Assembly: GCA_965227945.1 (NCBI GenBank)
Contig: CBDDGQ010000006.1
Location: 1,054,001-1,118,000 of the forward strand
From: Azorhizobium sp965227945
GTDB lineage: Bacteria > Pseudomonadota > Alphaproteobacteria > Rhizobiales > Xanthobacteraceae
Length of the DNA: 64,000 nt
Direction of reading: 5' to 3'
The stretch's first letter is position 1, and the number at the start of each line of letters is the position of its first letter. The notes below the pieces were generated by a model. That model ran no database searches, was not told the origin of the DNA, and worked only from the letters and a program-made list of their open reading frames with translations. Of the stretch, positions 27,907-38,015 are shown piece after piece. The position numbers and the translations under genes were made by a program.

Positions 27907-29703
27907 TCAAATCCAATCTTTTGGATCGGGATTAGATGACTGAGACAGCGTTCTTCTCGCCCAGACGAAGCCGGCCCCGCATGTCGCTAGCAGAGCAGAT
28001 ATAATGGGAATATGCCACTCTGAACTTAGCGCCTCCCATCTAGTCGCATTTATACGCGAATTGTTACGATTTATAAGATGAGCAATTCCACTTAATCTAA
28101 GTTTATCAATATATGGCCGATATATATGCACATTTCCATATATATAGAGAGAGTCCCACTCTTTTGAGATTTGAATGCCGTCAATTAAAACGGACCCAAA
28201 TCCACCGTCTAATAAAACAAAATCTGTTGTTGCTAAAAATGATGCAGTTTTAATTTGCACACCATCAAAGCTTGCCCAGGAATTCAGGTTACTTAGCGAG
28301 GCAACCGATTCATTCGATAGGTATCCATCTTGATCATCTTTTTCGCTCCTTTTTATTGAAAAAAACACTCCAGAAATAATATTTGAAGTTTCAATTTCAA
28401 AATTATTGTCGTGTCGCGTAATGTTTCCGCCTTTGCCGTCAATGACCCTGCACGGAGATTCACGCCTTGAACTATTTACATTTTTTGGGCTTAGGTTAAA
28501 TTTATATACTAGTCCGTCAATTATTGACGATATATCTTTATGAGCATTTCTATTTCTCTCATCTATAGTTACGGCTGATAACAATAACTTAAATCCATCA
28601 TCAGATGAAAATTTTATATGATCGCTTTTTGTTATAAAAAAATCTAGATCAAGGCTATTGACATCCAAAGAGTGCTTAATATGGAAAAAAGTTGGGTTAT
28701 CAATATTTAGCGTTGTTCGAATTTCGTTCTCACCTCGCAAGGTGACTGCTGAAATATCTCCAGATAATATTAAATTATGAATATTTTTTGCAGACAGAAT
28801 AGGATTCATTCCTTCTGTATCAGGAGCACCATTCAGACAGCCTTCCTGAAAAAATACATCCACGGAGTAGGTGGGGCCATCAGGGCTCAATTGCCAATCT
28901 ATAGACGGGTACGTTAAGGTGGAAAACGTGTAAAATTTTGACAATTCTGATTGCCGAAGTAACGTTGAATTCTTCTTTGCCGAATCAAGTTTGGATTTAT
29001 CGTCGGTCGATGCGTCCTCGTAAGGGGCGATCATCCCCTTCAGAGGCAGGCTCGCTACAATTTCAATATTGGCCTGGAGGGGCTGGTAAAACGTTATAAG
29101 TAATATATAAACACTTATAGAAGTTGTAGTTCCTATTGATAATATACTTGCTATTTTAATTACGAAGCTAGGCATTGACCTTGAGAAGGTATTATCAATT
29201 GATTTTATCACCGCAAGTATAAAATAAATAAATACGGCACACAAAACACCACCAAAAACATTCGCAATTGTGTCTTGGCCTATAGATTTATAGTTTCTAT
29301 TGACGATCATATTAAATAAATCAGAAATCATATATGTGGCAAAGAAATAAAATCCGCATCTTAAAACTATATCATAATAATTATTCGATTTAAATGAGTA
29401 GATCGCAACTATTGCGCCAATAATTAAAAAGTTCATAGATGCCGCATTGGCTAGCCATTGCCGGAGCGAAGGAAAGTGTGCCGTAGAATTGTGATATATT
29501 GTTTCGTATATACTTGATGCGAAACTCACGGGGAGCGGCAATGTGTGCGCTTGAAACAGCGGGCCAACTGAACTTAATAGTGTTACTGCGATAGCAATTG
29601 GTATAATTAACCCTATCCACACGGGTAACCGATATTGAGGTATAAATAGATTCAGCGGAGAGATTGATTTCTCCAGCGCCGATCTGAGTATACTAAAATT
29701 CAT
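27907..29703 (-). CDS. AT-rich membrane protein of unknown function
   Basis: This protein of about 598 residues is encoded by DNA much richer in A+T than anything else here (heavy use of ATA, AAT and TTA). The N-terminal third has about six hydrophobic segments (for example VWIGLIIPIAIAVTLLS, MNFLIIGAIVAIYSF, FGGVLCAVFIYFILAVI). A long hydrophilic, beta-rich part follows (about residues 240-570), and one segment near the C-terminus (PIISALLATCGAGFVWARR). I recognise no family. The ATG at 29703 is provisional: no ribosome-binding site is seen, and a TTG at 29787 would add 28 residues. Composition implies recent acquisition. Confidence 0.75.
   Translation of the reverse strand: MNFSILRSALEKSISPLNLFIPQYRLPVWIGLIIPIAIAVTLLSSVGPLFQAHTLPLPVSFASSIYETIYHNSTAHFPSLRQWLANAASMNFLIIGAIVAIYSFKSNNYYDIVLRCGFYFFATYMISDLFNMIVNRNYKSIGQDTIANVFGGVLCAVFIYFILAVIKSIDNTFSRSMPSFVIKIASILSIGTTTSISVYILLITFYQPLQANIEIVASLPLKGMIAPYEDASTDDKSKLDSAKKNSTLLRQSELSKFYTFSTLTYPSIDWQLSPDGPTYSVDVFFQEGCLNGAPDTEGMNPILSAKNIHNLILSGDISAVTLRGENEIRTTLNIDNPTFFHIKHSLDVNSLDLDFFITKSDHIKFSSDDGFKLLLSAVTIDERNRNAHKDISSIIDGLVYKFNLSPKNVNSSRRESPCRVIDGKGGNITRHDNNFEIETSNIISGVFFSIKRSEKDDQDGYLSNESVASLSNLNSWASFDGVQIKTASFLATTDFVLLDGGFGSVLIDGIQISKEWDSLYIYGNVHIYRPYIDKLRLSGIAHLINRNNSRINATRWEALSSEWHIPIISALLATCGAGFVWARRTLSQSSNPDPKDWI
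27911..27926. terminator. Short palindrome between convergent stops
   Basis: ATCCAA-TCTT-TTGGAT sits at the meeting point of the FAD oxidase and membrane-protein genes (inside the last codons of the latter). It could serve as a weak bidirectional terminator. Confidence 0.3.
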
Positions 29704-30121
29704 GGAATTTGCGGCCGTGAATCGGGGTGGGTATTTTAAGGCCCCTTGTATAATACGATCCTGTTCAATCCCAAACGAGAAATCCAAACCCTTGCTGTTG
29801 CCACCGCCAGTGGTGCGTAGGCCAATGGCGCCCGCGCCCGTAATCCGGTCATGCTACGTTCCTTTAGCTGGACGATTCCCCATCTCCCCCGCCGCCCCTA
29901 CTTTCCGCCTATAAGCCCGCCCTGATCGACCCAAACACCCATCAACCGACCGAGGGCGGTGCGGACGCCGCGGTTTCACGCGCCGCCGGACCATCGGAAA
30001 GCGCGCCCACAGTGCGTTCCGCTACGGTCTGCGCAACGCCCCGAACACCGCCGCTACCAGCCGAAGCCCCCTTGCCCAACCTGACGAAGTTGACGATACT
30101 TCCGTCAACAGGAGCGCAGCC
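29704..30121. other. Gap between the AT-rich gene and the toxin-antitoxin operon
   Basis: Composition changes from AT-rich to GC-rich at about 29800, which probably marks the edge of the foreign segment. No convincing gene is present; open minus-strand frames here are Arg/Gly/Ala-rich noise. The last 35 bases hold the antitoxin operator and ribosome-binding site. Confidence 0.55.
30089..30109. promoter_or_regulatory. Operator dyad upstream of the RES/Xre operon
   Basis: GTTGACG (30089-30095), a 7-base spacer and CGTCAAC (30103-30109) form a perfect inverted repeat. It ends one base before the CAGGAG ribosome-binding site and 12 bases before the antitoxin ATG. The position suits autorepression by the antitoxin or toxin-antitoxin complex. 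Confidence 0.65.
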
Positions 30122-30859
30122 ATGGCCAAGACGCCATCCCGCCCGCCCATGGGCCGGGCGGCCGGACATATCTCCAAGCCGCAGGTGGCCTATCGCGGGC
30201 AGGTCGTGACCCAGCGGGCACCGACCGCGGGCAAGGCTGCGCCGGTGCGATCCCATGCCCGCGCGGCCACGCCCGTCGTCTCCTATGCCGACCTAGCCGG
30301 CCTCGTGTCCGATCTGCCGCCCCCGGTGCAGAAGAGGCTGATGGAATCGGTCCGGCGCTACGGCAAGCTGAGCGTGGTGCTCGATCCCCGGCGGCCGGAA
30401 GAGGCGCTGGACATTCCCGTGGCCCCGGAGCCCGAGACTGCGGAGGCCCGCTATGAGCGCGCTGTCACCGATGCGAAGGCCCGTGGCGCCACGCGCATCG
30501 CGGAGATCCTGGCCGGCGACGACATGCTCTCGTCCGACGACATCGGCGCGCTGCTGAACGTCAGCCGGGAGACGGTGAATGCCAAACGCCAGAGACGGGA
30601 ACTGCTGGGCCTCACCGGCGCCACCCGCTTCGTCCGCTATCCCCGATGGCAGGTGGATGGGGAGGGCCGCATCATGCCCGGCCTGAAGGCGCTCGCCGCG
30701 GCGTTCGGCGGCGACCCGTGGTCGGTCTACCGCTTCCTGGTCTCGCCATGCCCGGAACTGGACGGCGAAGCGCCCCGCCACGTCCTCTGGCAGGGCGAGG
30801 CCGGTCTGGCGCGGGTGATGGCGGCGGTGGACGCCCTGGCGGAGGGGGCGTTCAGCTGA
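30122..30859 (+). CDS. Xre/MbcA/ParS-type antitoxin of a RES toxin
   Basis: This 245-residue protein has a basic disordered N-terminus (about 1-50). A central helix-turn-helix region (LLNVSRETVNAKRQRRELLGL, near residue 142) should bind DNA. The C-terminal toxin-binding domain (LAAAFGGDPWSVYRFLVS, RVMAAVDALAEGAFS) follows the Xre-MbcA-ParS pattern, where the terminal helix plugs the toxin active site. The longer N-terminal part is unusual against the ~150 residues common for RES antitoxins. CAGGAG precedes the ATG. The toxin starts 6 bases after its stop. Confidence 0.82.
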   Translation: MAKTPSRPPMGRAAGHISKPQVAYRGQVVTQRAPTAGKAAPVRSHARAATPVVSYADLAGLVSDLPPPVQKRLMESVRRYGKLSVVLDPRRPEEALDIPVAPEPETAEARYERAVTDAKARGATRIAEILAGDDMLSSDDIGALLNVSRETVNAKRQRRELLGLTGATRFVRYPRWQVDGEGRIMPGLKALAAAFGGDPWSVYRFLVSPCPELDGEAPRHVLWQGEAGLARVMAAVDALAEGAFS

Positions 30860-30865
30860 ACCCGC

Positions 30866-31477
30866 ATGAGCCTGCCGCCCGCCAACTTCCATGAGGCCGA
30901 GCTGCGGATCAGGACCATCCGGCGCAAGCGGCGCTGGCATCGCATCTATGCGGCGGGCAAGGGGCGCGGCCCGCTGGGTGCGGGCTTCGGCACCAGCCGC
31001 TTCAGCGATCCGGCAACCCCGCCGGTGTTCAAGGTGGCCTATTTCGGCACCAGCGTTCTCGTCTGCTTTCTCGAAGCGGTGCTGCGGGACAGCACTGTCG
31101 GGCAGGTGCCGCCTTTGCCTTTCGATGAGCAGAAGCGGCTCAAGGCGCTGCGCCTCGCCACGCTGGAGGTGAGCGAGACCCTCCATGCCCTCGACCTCAC
31201 TGGCAACAACCTTGTGGTCATGGGCATTTCCACCTCGGCCGCGCGCGACCGGGAGCAGAGCATCGGCCGCCAATGGTCTCGGGCCTTCTGGCAGCATCCG
31301 GCCCAGGTGGACGGCCTCCATTACGCCTCGCGCCTAAATGGCGAGACCTGCCTTGCGCTCTATGACCGGGCGCTGGCGCCGGTGCCGAAACTGGCGGTGG
31401 TGGACGACCGGCCCCTCCTGTCCTGCAAGGCGGAGCTGGCGGACATCTATGACCGCCTCAGTATCGCGCTGGTCTAG
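30866..31477 (+). CDS. RES domain toxin
   Basis: This 203-residue protein carries the RES domain of NAD-degrading toxins. The conserved residues are visible: Arg and Tyr in WHRIYAAG, the FGTSRFSDP loop, and Glu in VCFLEAVLRD. The S/N-containing segments ISTSAARDREQSIGRQWSR and LHYASRLNGETCLALYDR complete the pocket. RES toxins phosphorolyse or hydrolyse NAD+ and stop growth when the antitoxin is lost. It is co-transcribed with the antitoxin 6 bases upstream. The domain appears complete, so the system is probably functional. Confidence 0.88.
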   Translation: MSLPPANFHEAELRIRTIRRKRRWHRIYAAGKGRGPLGAGFGTSRFSDPATPPVFKVAYFGTSVLVCFLEAVLRDSTVGQVPPLPFDEQKRLKALRLATLEVSETLHALDLTGNNLVVMGISTSAARDREQSIGRQWSRAFWQHPAQVDGLHYASRLNGETCLALYDRALAPVPKLAVVDDRPLLSCKAELADIYDRLSIALV

Positions 31478-31550
31478 CCTGCACTGTCGGGCGGAAACGC
31501 ATAACGCCCCCCTCTCCCCCTTTGCCGCATTTCCCCCTATAACCCCCGCC

Positions 31551-33170
<1,620 letters not shown>

Positions 33171-33332
33171 ACCGCGGAGCCATCGCGGGGCGATCGCGGT
33201 TAAGACAAAACAGGCGTGCGTCCGTTCCTGCCGCCCGGCGCGGCGGGACCAGACGGGATTTCAAGGGTTTGGGCGGGTCCGCGCGGTGCGGCCGACGGGC
33301 GATGCCACACGGTGTCTGAAAAGGGGAATTTG

Positions 33333-34199
33333 ATGTCCAATGCCACCCTCCGCTCGGATGATCCGGGCCTTGCCACGATCATCGACGCCGCCTTCGCGCG
33401 CATCGGCGAGATCGATTCGTCCACCCAGGGCGAGGTCCGCGAGGCCGTCGAGCACGCCCTGAACGGGCTGGATTCCGGCGCCTTTCGGGTGGCCGAACGC
33501 GGCGCGGACGGCGCCTGGCAGGTCAACCAGTGGCTCAAGAAGGCGGTGCTTTTGTCCTTCCGGCTCAATGACATGGGCCTCATCACCGGAGGCCCGGACG
33601 GGGCGTCCTGGTGGGACAAGGTGCCCTCCAAGTTCGCCAACTGGACCGCGCCGGAATTCCGCGCCGCCGGCTTCCGCGCGGTGCCCGGCGCCATCGTCCG
33701 CCGCTCGGCTTACATCGCCCCCAATGTGGTGCTCATGCCGTCTTTCGTGAACCTGGGCGCCCATGTAGGCGAAGGTACCATGGTAGACACCTGGGTGACG
33801 GTGGGCTCCTGCGCCCAGATCGGCAAGAAGGTGCACCTGTCCGGCGGCGTGGGCATCGGCGGGGTGCTGGAGCCGCTGCAGGCGGGGCCGGTGATCATCG
33901 AGGACGATTGTTTCATCGGCGCAAGATCTGAGGTGGTGGAAGGGGTTATCATCCGCGAAGGCTGCGTGCTCTCCATGGGCGTGTTCATTTCCGCCTCCAC
34001 CAAGATCATCGACCGGACCACGGGCGAAGTGTTCATCGGCGAGGTGCCGGCCTATTCGGTGGTGGTGCCCGGCGCCCTGCCCGGCAAGCCGCTGCCCGAC
34101 GGCACGCCCGGTCCCTCGCTCTATTGCGCGGTGATCGTGAAGCGCGTGGACGCCAAGACCCGCGCCAAGACCTCGATCAACGATCTGCTGCGCGACTAA
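33333..34199 (+). CDS. dapD: 2,3,4,5-tetrahydropyridine-2,6-dicarboxylate N-succinyltransferase
   Basis: This 288-residue left-handed beta-helix acyltransferase uses succinyl-CoA in the succinylase route to meso-diaminopimelate and lysine. The N-terminal helical domain has the WQVNQWLKKAVLLSFRLND signature. Hexapeptide repeats (about residues 115-240) include VNLGAHVGEGTMVDTWVTVG, IGGVLEPLQAGPVIIEDD and FIGARSEVVEGVIIREG. The length is normal. The ATG at 33333 has AAAAGGGG about 6 bases upstream. Confidence 0.96.
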   Translation: MSNATLRSDDPGLATIIDAAFARIGEIDSSTQGEVREAVEHALNGLDSGAFRVAERGADGAWQVNQWLKKAVLLSFRLNDMGLITGGPDGASWWDKVPSKFANWTAPEFRAAGFRAVPGAIVRRSAYIAPNVVLMPSFVNLGAHVGEGTMVDTWVTVGSCAQIGKKVHLSGGVGIGGVLEPLQAGPVIIEDDCFIGARSEVVEGVIIREGCVLSMGVFISASTKIIDRTTGEVFIGEVPAYSVVVPGALPGKPLPDGTPGPSLYCAVIVKRVDAKTRAKTSINDLLRD

Positions 34200-34540
34200 G
34201 CCTTCGCCCCGCCCGGACGCGACCGCCGCCGCGGCGCTCAAACCCTTGCAGTGGCTGGAAAGGGCGGGCCGCACGGCCGGCCGGCCTGGAGGGAACCTTG
34301 CGCCGGCGTGACGCCCGCGCATTTGCCGGTGGAAAGCAGCTTGCCAGGGCGATCTGAGCCGCTATATTCCGCCGCCTTGTCAAGGCACAGCGCTTCAACC
34401 GGCGCCGGGATCTGATCCCGCCTTGTCAGGCTCGCACGGGCGGCGTCGCCGCCCGCCGAGGTCATGGGTAGGGCGGGCGCGGCGACGTGTTTGCTGACTG
34501 TGACACCCAAGTTCCGCACCCACCGCAAGGTCGGTGCTGC
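34200..34540. other. Gap between dapD and tRNA-Ser
   Basis: No gene is seen in these 341 bases. A candidate promoter for the tRNA lies at 34341-34368. The rest is GC-rich with no clear terminator for dapD. Confidence 0.5.
34341..34368 (+). promoter_or_regulatory. Candidate promoter for tRNA-Ser
   Basis: TTGCCA (34341-34346), a 16-base spacer and TATATT (34363-34368) lie about 170 bases upstream of the tRNA. This is the best -35/-10 pair in the gap. Confidence 0.4.
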
Positions 34541-34630
<90 letters not shown>

Positions 34631-34742
34631 GCCCTCATTTTCACCCCCTCTCATAAAGCCTCAGAACCCTTGCCAGCGCTCGATTTGCGCGCCATATCGG
34701 CTGCAGGGCGTCTCACGATATCGCGCTAAAGCGCAATCGATC

Positions 34743-34801
34743 CCGGGTAAAAGCCGGGTAAGGCCGCCTCCGGAAACCGGGTAAAGGGGAAGGCCGGGTA
34801 A
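34743..34801. repeat. Four CCGGGTAA repeats upstream of the integrase start
   Basis: Direct copies lie at 34743-34750, 34754-34761, 34777-34784 and 34794-34801, the last directly abutting the integrase ATG. Their position between attachment site and integrase gene suits arm-type integrase or excisionase binding sites, or an operator for int. Confidence 0.65.
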
Positions 34802-35191
34802 ATGCCGCTCACCGATATGCAGATCCGCAAGGCCAAGGCGGCCGAGAAGCCCTACAAGCTGACCGACGGCGGCGGGCTGCACCTCGCCATCTCTCCGGCA
34901 GGGGGCAAGGTCTGGCGCTTGCGCTATGAGATCGCCGGCAAGGAGAAGCTCCTCACGATCGGCCCATACCCGGACATCAGCCTTCAGGAAGCCCGCGAGG
35001 CCCGCATGGCCCAGAAGAAGCTGCTTCGCGAGGGCAAGGATCCCTCTGCAGAGAAAGCGGATCGCAGGCGTGTTGCCACCGCCCCGGCCCATGTGACCTT
35101 CGAACACCTCGCCCGCGAGTGGTACGGCATGAACAAGCCGCACTGGACGCCGACCCATCAAGACCCTAAATTCTGCGGTCGAAGGCGGTGA
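34802..35191 (+). pseudogene. Truncated P4-type tyrosine integrase (N-terminal part)
   Basis: The 129-residue frame begins MPLTDMQIRKAKAAEKPYKL, then TDGGGLHLAISPAGGKVWRLRY and LTIGPYPDISLQEARE. This is the DUF4102 arm-binding domain (about residues 3-85) of P4-type integrases, followed by the start of the SAM-like core-binding domain (VTFEHLAREWYGMNKPHWTP). The catalytic domain (R-H-R-H-Y), some 270 residues, is missing; the frame ends in unrelated sequence (QDPKFCGRRR). It cannot recombine DNA. Confidence 0.88.
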
Positions 35192-35393
35192 GAAAAGGAA
35201 GGGGAAGCTGGCGCCGGACACCCCGAAGATCGTCGCGTTCATGCAGCAACAGATCGATGCCGGAAAATCTCAATCCGAGGCGGCTTACCGCGCGAAGGCC
35301 AAGGGACTGGGCTCGTCTCAGGACGCCAATCTCAGGCTGTACCAGCGGATGAAAAGGGCAAAAACTAAGGACATATCCGGCCAAATGTCCTGA
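35166..35393 (+). pseudogene. C-terminal fragment of an unidentified element gene
   Basis: A frame without a proper start runs from the deletion joint to TGA at 35391. It encodes EGGEKRKGKLAPDTPKIV, then AFMQQQIDAGKSQSEAAYRA and a basic tail (LYQRMKRAKTKDISGQMS). The charged helical composition looks like real protein. It is probably the 3' end of a gene fused to the integrase by deletion near 35155-35165. Confidence 0.5.
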
Positions 35394-35445
35394 CCTCCGG
35401 GTCCACGTCTCAACACGTCGCAAACAAGACGTGAGTTGAGCAGTC

Positions 35446-35691
35446 ATGGACAAGTCGTTGCAAATCGGTCCTGGGACCGTCGTGGGGGGCGAGCACGACC
35501 TCCTCGTTTCCGTAGATGTGGGAGCCTCGCTTCTGGGCATGAGCGTTGCCAGCTTCTGGCGCCGCGTCGCCGACGGCACCATCCCGGAGCCGCTGAAGCT
35601 GGGCCGCCTGTCGCGCTGGCCTCGCTCGGAACTCATCGCCGTCATCGAGAACGCGAAGGCCGCTCGCGCCTCGGGTGGCCGCCATGAGTGA
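35446..35691 (+). CDS. AlpA-like / helix-turn-helix excisionase-type regulator
   Basis: This 81-residue protein has a MerR/AlpA-type winged helix: LVSVDVGASLLGMSVASFWRR is the helix-turn-helix, and GTIPEPLKLGRLSRWPRSELI is the wing with the conserved R-x-x-R-W-P motif. AlpA proteins activate integrase or excision in P4-like elements. It appears intact among broken neighbours. The primase fragment start overlaps its last codons. Confidence 0.82.
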   Translation: MDKSLQIGPGTVVGGEHDLLVSVDVGASLLGMSVASFWRRVADGTIPEPLKLGRLSRWPRSELIAVIENAKAARASGGRHE

Positions 35692-35827
35692 GCGCCTCAT
35701 GCACCGCGGCGGGCTTGATGCCCGCCAGATGGTCGAATACCTTGGTGGACGCTGGACCGGGCGCGGTGGCGTCTGCTTCTGCCCGGCCCATCGGAACAGC
35801 CGCACCCCTTCCGAAGCAATTCGATAA
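35684..35827 (+). pseudogene. Primase/Toprim N-terminal fragment
   Basis: This 47-codon frame begins MSERLMHRGGLDARQMVEYL and contains GGRWTGRGGVCFCPAHRNSR. The C-x-C-P-x-H motif is the zinc-binding start of phage/plasmid primases of the CHC2/Toprim kind. It stops at TAA (35825) shortly after the joint with the DUF3987 fragment; the Toprim domain is gone. Confidence 0.7.
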
Positions 35828-36308
35828 CTGGACGGTGGTCCCGAACCTCTGGGGCGCTGTCGTTGGGCCGCCCTCGGCAATGAAGAGCCCGGCCCTGAAA
35901 TATGCGCTCTCACCGCTCCATAAAATTGAACGGGAGTGGCGAAAGGAGTGGGAGGGCCAAAACGCTGAGGCGGCGGCGGATGCCGAGCTCACGAAGATCG
36001 CCCTTGAGGAAGCTCGGAAGAAGGCAAAGCAAAAGCTCAAGGACCAAGGCAGTGACGCCGCCAGGGAGATCATCGCTGAAGCGCAGGGGGCGGCCCTCAT
36101 TATCCCGAAGCGCAAACGCCTGACGGTCAACGATGCGACCGTTGAAAAGCTGGGTGAACTCCTGAACGATAACACTCGCGGCTTGCTCGTCGTTCGCGAT
36201 GAATTGCCCGGTCTTCTCGCCAAGCTCGAAGATGAAGCCTTCCAGATCGACCGGGCCTTTTACCTTGAGGCGTTCAATGGCGATGCCAGCTTCAAGTATG
36301 ACCGCTGA
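35811..36308 (+). pseudogene. DUF3987 helicase-type fragment
   Basis: From about 35811 the frame encodes LPKQFDNWTVVPNLWGAVVG, then PPSAMKSPALKYALSPL (a G-x5-KS Walker A-like loop typical of DUF3987). A charged helix and LLVVRDELPGLLAKLEDEAF (Walker B-like) follow. It ends at the IS insertion just after SFKYDR, where the family continues for several hundred residues. The apparent start at 35688 lies in the primase sequence read in another frame, so the gene has no true start or end. Confidence 0.75.
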
Positions 36309-36364
36309 CGTGAGCCCCATTTCTCCTCCGGTTGAAGAGAGAGTCCGCAGGTTGATTTGTGGCC

Positions 36365-37204
36365 TCAGGCGGCCACGGTTTCCAGTGCGATTGTTGCGGC
36401 AAACTCGGCGGGGGATCGATGGCCCAGCGCCGAGTGAGGTCGGTTGAGGTTATCGTCCTCCTTCCATGAGCTGATGGTGGCGCGGGCCTGCGCCAGGTTC
36501 GAGAACAGGGTCTCATTCAGGCACTCGTCCCGGAAGCGGCCATTGAAGCTTTCGACAAAGCCGTTCTGCATGGGCTTACCCGGGGCGATATAGTGCCATT
36601 CGATGCCCGTCTGTTGGCACCATTTGAGCACCGCCATCGAGGTCAGCTCGGTGCCGTTGTCCGAGACGATGGCCGAGGGCTTTCCCCGGATGGCCATGAG
36701 CGTATCGAGCTCGCGCGTCACTCGAAGGCCGGACAGCGAGGTGTCGGCGACCAGCGCCAGGCACTCCCGGCTGAAGTCGTCGACAACGGCCAGCACCCGG
36801 AAGCGGCGGCCATCCGTGAAGGCATCCGACACGAAGTCGAGGCTCCAGCGGACATTGATCCGATCCGGTACCAGCATGGGCCGCCGTGTGCCGAGCGCCC
36901 GCTTGCGGCCCCCACGCCGGCGCACCTGGAGCTTCTCCTCCCGGTAGAGCCGGCGCAGCTTCTTGTGGTTCATGACGATGCCCTGGCGCCTCAGCATGAC
37001 ATGGATCCGCCGGTAGCCGAACCGGCGGCGCTCGCCGGCCACGGCCTTCATGGCCTCGCGCAAGCCTGCATCGTCGGGACGGACGCTCCGATAGCGCATA
37101 CTGGCGCGATCGACGCTCAGGGCCTTGCACGCCCGACGCTGGCTCACCCCGTGCTCGGCACAGGCGTGGGCCACGGCTTTACGCCTCGCATCGGGCGTCA
37201 CCAT
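36365..37204 (-). CDS. IS3-family transposase OrfB (DDE integrase domain)
   Basis: This 279-residue protein has a helical HTH_21-like start (VSQRRACKALSVDRASMRYR, RRFGYRRIHVMLRRQGI). The rve integrase core follows: first Asp in VRWSLDFVSDAF, second in AIVSDNGTELTS, Glu in NGFVESFNGRFRDECLN. All three catalytic residues are present. It overlaps orfA by 7 bases at a run of seven A residues (minus strand), so the active OrfAB is probably made by -1 frameshifting. Confidence 0.93.
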   Translation of the reverse strand: MVTPDARRKAVAHACAEHGVSQRRACKALSVDRASMRYRSVRPDDAGLREAMKAVAGERRRFGYRRIHVMLRRQGIVMNHKKLRRLYREEKLQVRRRGGRKRALGTRRPMLVPDRINVRWSLDFVSDAFTDGRRFRVLAVVDDFSRECLALVADTSLSGLRVTRELDTLMAIRGKPSAIVSDNGTELTSMAVLKWCQQTGIEWHYIAPGKPMQNGFVESFNGRFRDECLNETLFSNLAQARATISSWKEDDNLNRPHSALGHRSPAEFAATIALETVAA

Positions 37205-37464
37205 TTTTTTGCGGCGACATCCTTCAGGATGGCGTTGTCCAGCATCTGCTCGGCGAGCAGCTTCTTCAGGCGGGCGTTCTCATCCTCAAGCGCCTTCAGC
37301 CGGCGGGCATCGGACACGTCCATGCCGCCATACCTCGCCTTGAACTTGTAGAAGGTGGCCGAGGAGATGCCGTGCTTGCGGCAAACGTCAGCGGTCTTCG
37401 CGCCCGCCTCCTGATCCTTCAGCATCCCGATGATCTGTTCCTCTGTGAACCGTGAGGCTCGCAT
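37198..37464 (-). CDS. IS3-family transposase OrfA
   Basis: This 88-residue protein has RFTEEQIIGMLKDQEAG and VCRKHGISSATFYKFKARYG, the HTH_Tnp_1 DNA-binding domain. A leucine-zipper-like coil follows (LKALEDENARLKKLLAEQML). It ends VAAKKW, with the two lysines on the A7 slippery run. This is the standard partner of OrfB. Confidence 0.93.
   Translation of the reverse strand: MRASRFTEEQIIGMLKDQEAGAKTADVCRKHGISSATFYKFKARYGGMDVSDARRLKALEDENARLKKLLAEQMLDNAILKDVAAKKW
37204..37210 (-). promoter_or_regulatory. A7 slippery site for -1 frameshifting between orfA and orfB
   Basis: Seven consecutive T on the plus strand (A7 on the coding strand) immediately precede the orfB ATG and lie in the last codons of orfA. 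Slippage by -1 would fuse OrfA to OrfB, the known mechanism in IS3 elements. Confidence 0.7.
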
Positions 37465-37526
37465 CGTCCGTCTCCATGATCGACGGACTCTACCTAAATC
37501 TGGAGGAGGATCAGGGGCTCACGTCA

Positions 37527-37988
37527 GCCACGGCGTTGTTATGGCGGTGCCATGACGGCTCATCGAGAGCTGCAGATCGTGGTGTTTCAGGAACGAAGCC
37601 CACTCCATGCTGGTGAACTGGCTCCCCTGATCCGAATGCACCAGCAGACGGTCCTTCGGCTTGCCTCGCCAGACGGCGGCCATCAACGCCTGACGCACGA
37701 CGTTGGTGGTCTGCCGGGCCTGCATGGACCAGCCGACGACGCGGCGGGAGAAGAGGTCGATCACCACCGCCAGATAGGCGAGGCCCTCGTGGGTGCGGAG
37801 ATGTCGGTCACCCAGGCCTTGTCAGGCGCCTCTGCGTCAAAACGGCGATCGAGCGTGTTGTCGACCGCCAGGGATGAACCGACCCGCGTTTGTCGGAGGC
37901 TCCAACGCCTGAGAGGTAGAGCCATGACGGGCAAGGCGACGAACCCTGGCAGAGCTCGAGCTCGGGTCGAAGACATGATCGCGTTCAT
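37527..37988 (-). pseudogene. Remnant of a second IS3-family transposase, frameshifted and truncated
   Basis: The upstream frame contains LDRRFDAEAPDKAWVTDI; after a frameshift the downstream frame has VIDLFSRRVVGWSMQARQTT and HSDQGSQFTSMEWASFLKHH. These are IS3 orfB sequences of a different group from the neighbouring IS. Against the usual WVTDITYIRTHEG reading, about 7 bases are missing after GACATC (near 37800). The C-terminal part with the catalytic Glu is cut off at the neighbouring IS. Confidence 0.85.
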
Positions 37989-38015
37989 CGACGATCACCC
38001 TGTCGCGCGCCGCGA

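Larger units (their letters stand above)
36306..37526 (-). mobile_element. Complete IS3-family insertion sequence (IS407-like)
   Basis: About 1.22 kb are bounded by inverted repeats: TGACGTGAGCCCC at 36306-36318 and its complement at 37514-37526, with further similarity inward (TCCTCC). It contains orfA and orfB in the usual overlapping order. The flanks do not match each other: DUF3987 sequence on the left, another IS transposase on the right. No target duplication is evident, which implies a deletion after insertion. Confidence 0.85.

Noticed and set aside
29942..30256. Minus-strand 104-codon frame upstream of the antitoxin
   Set aside because: It overlaps the operator and antitoxin start and has low-complexity composition with no ribosome-binding site.
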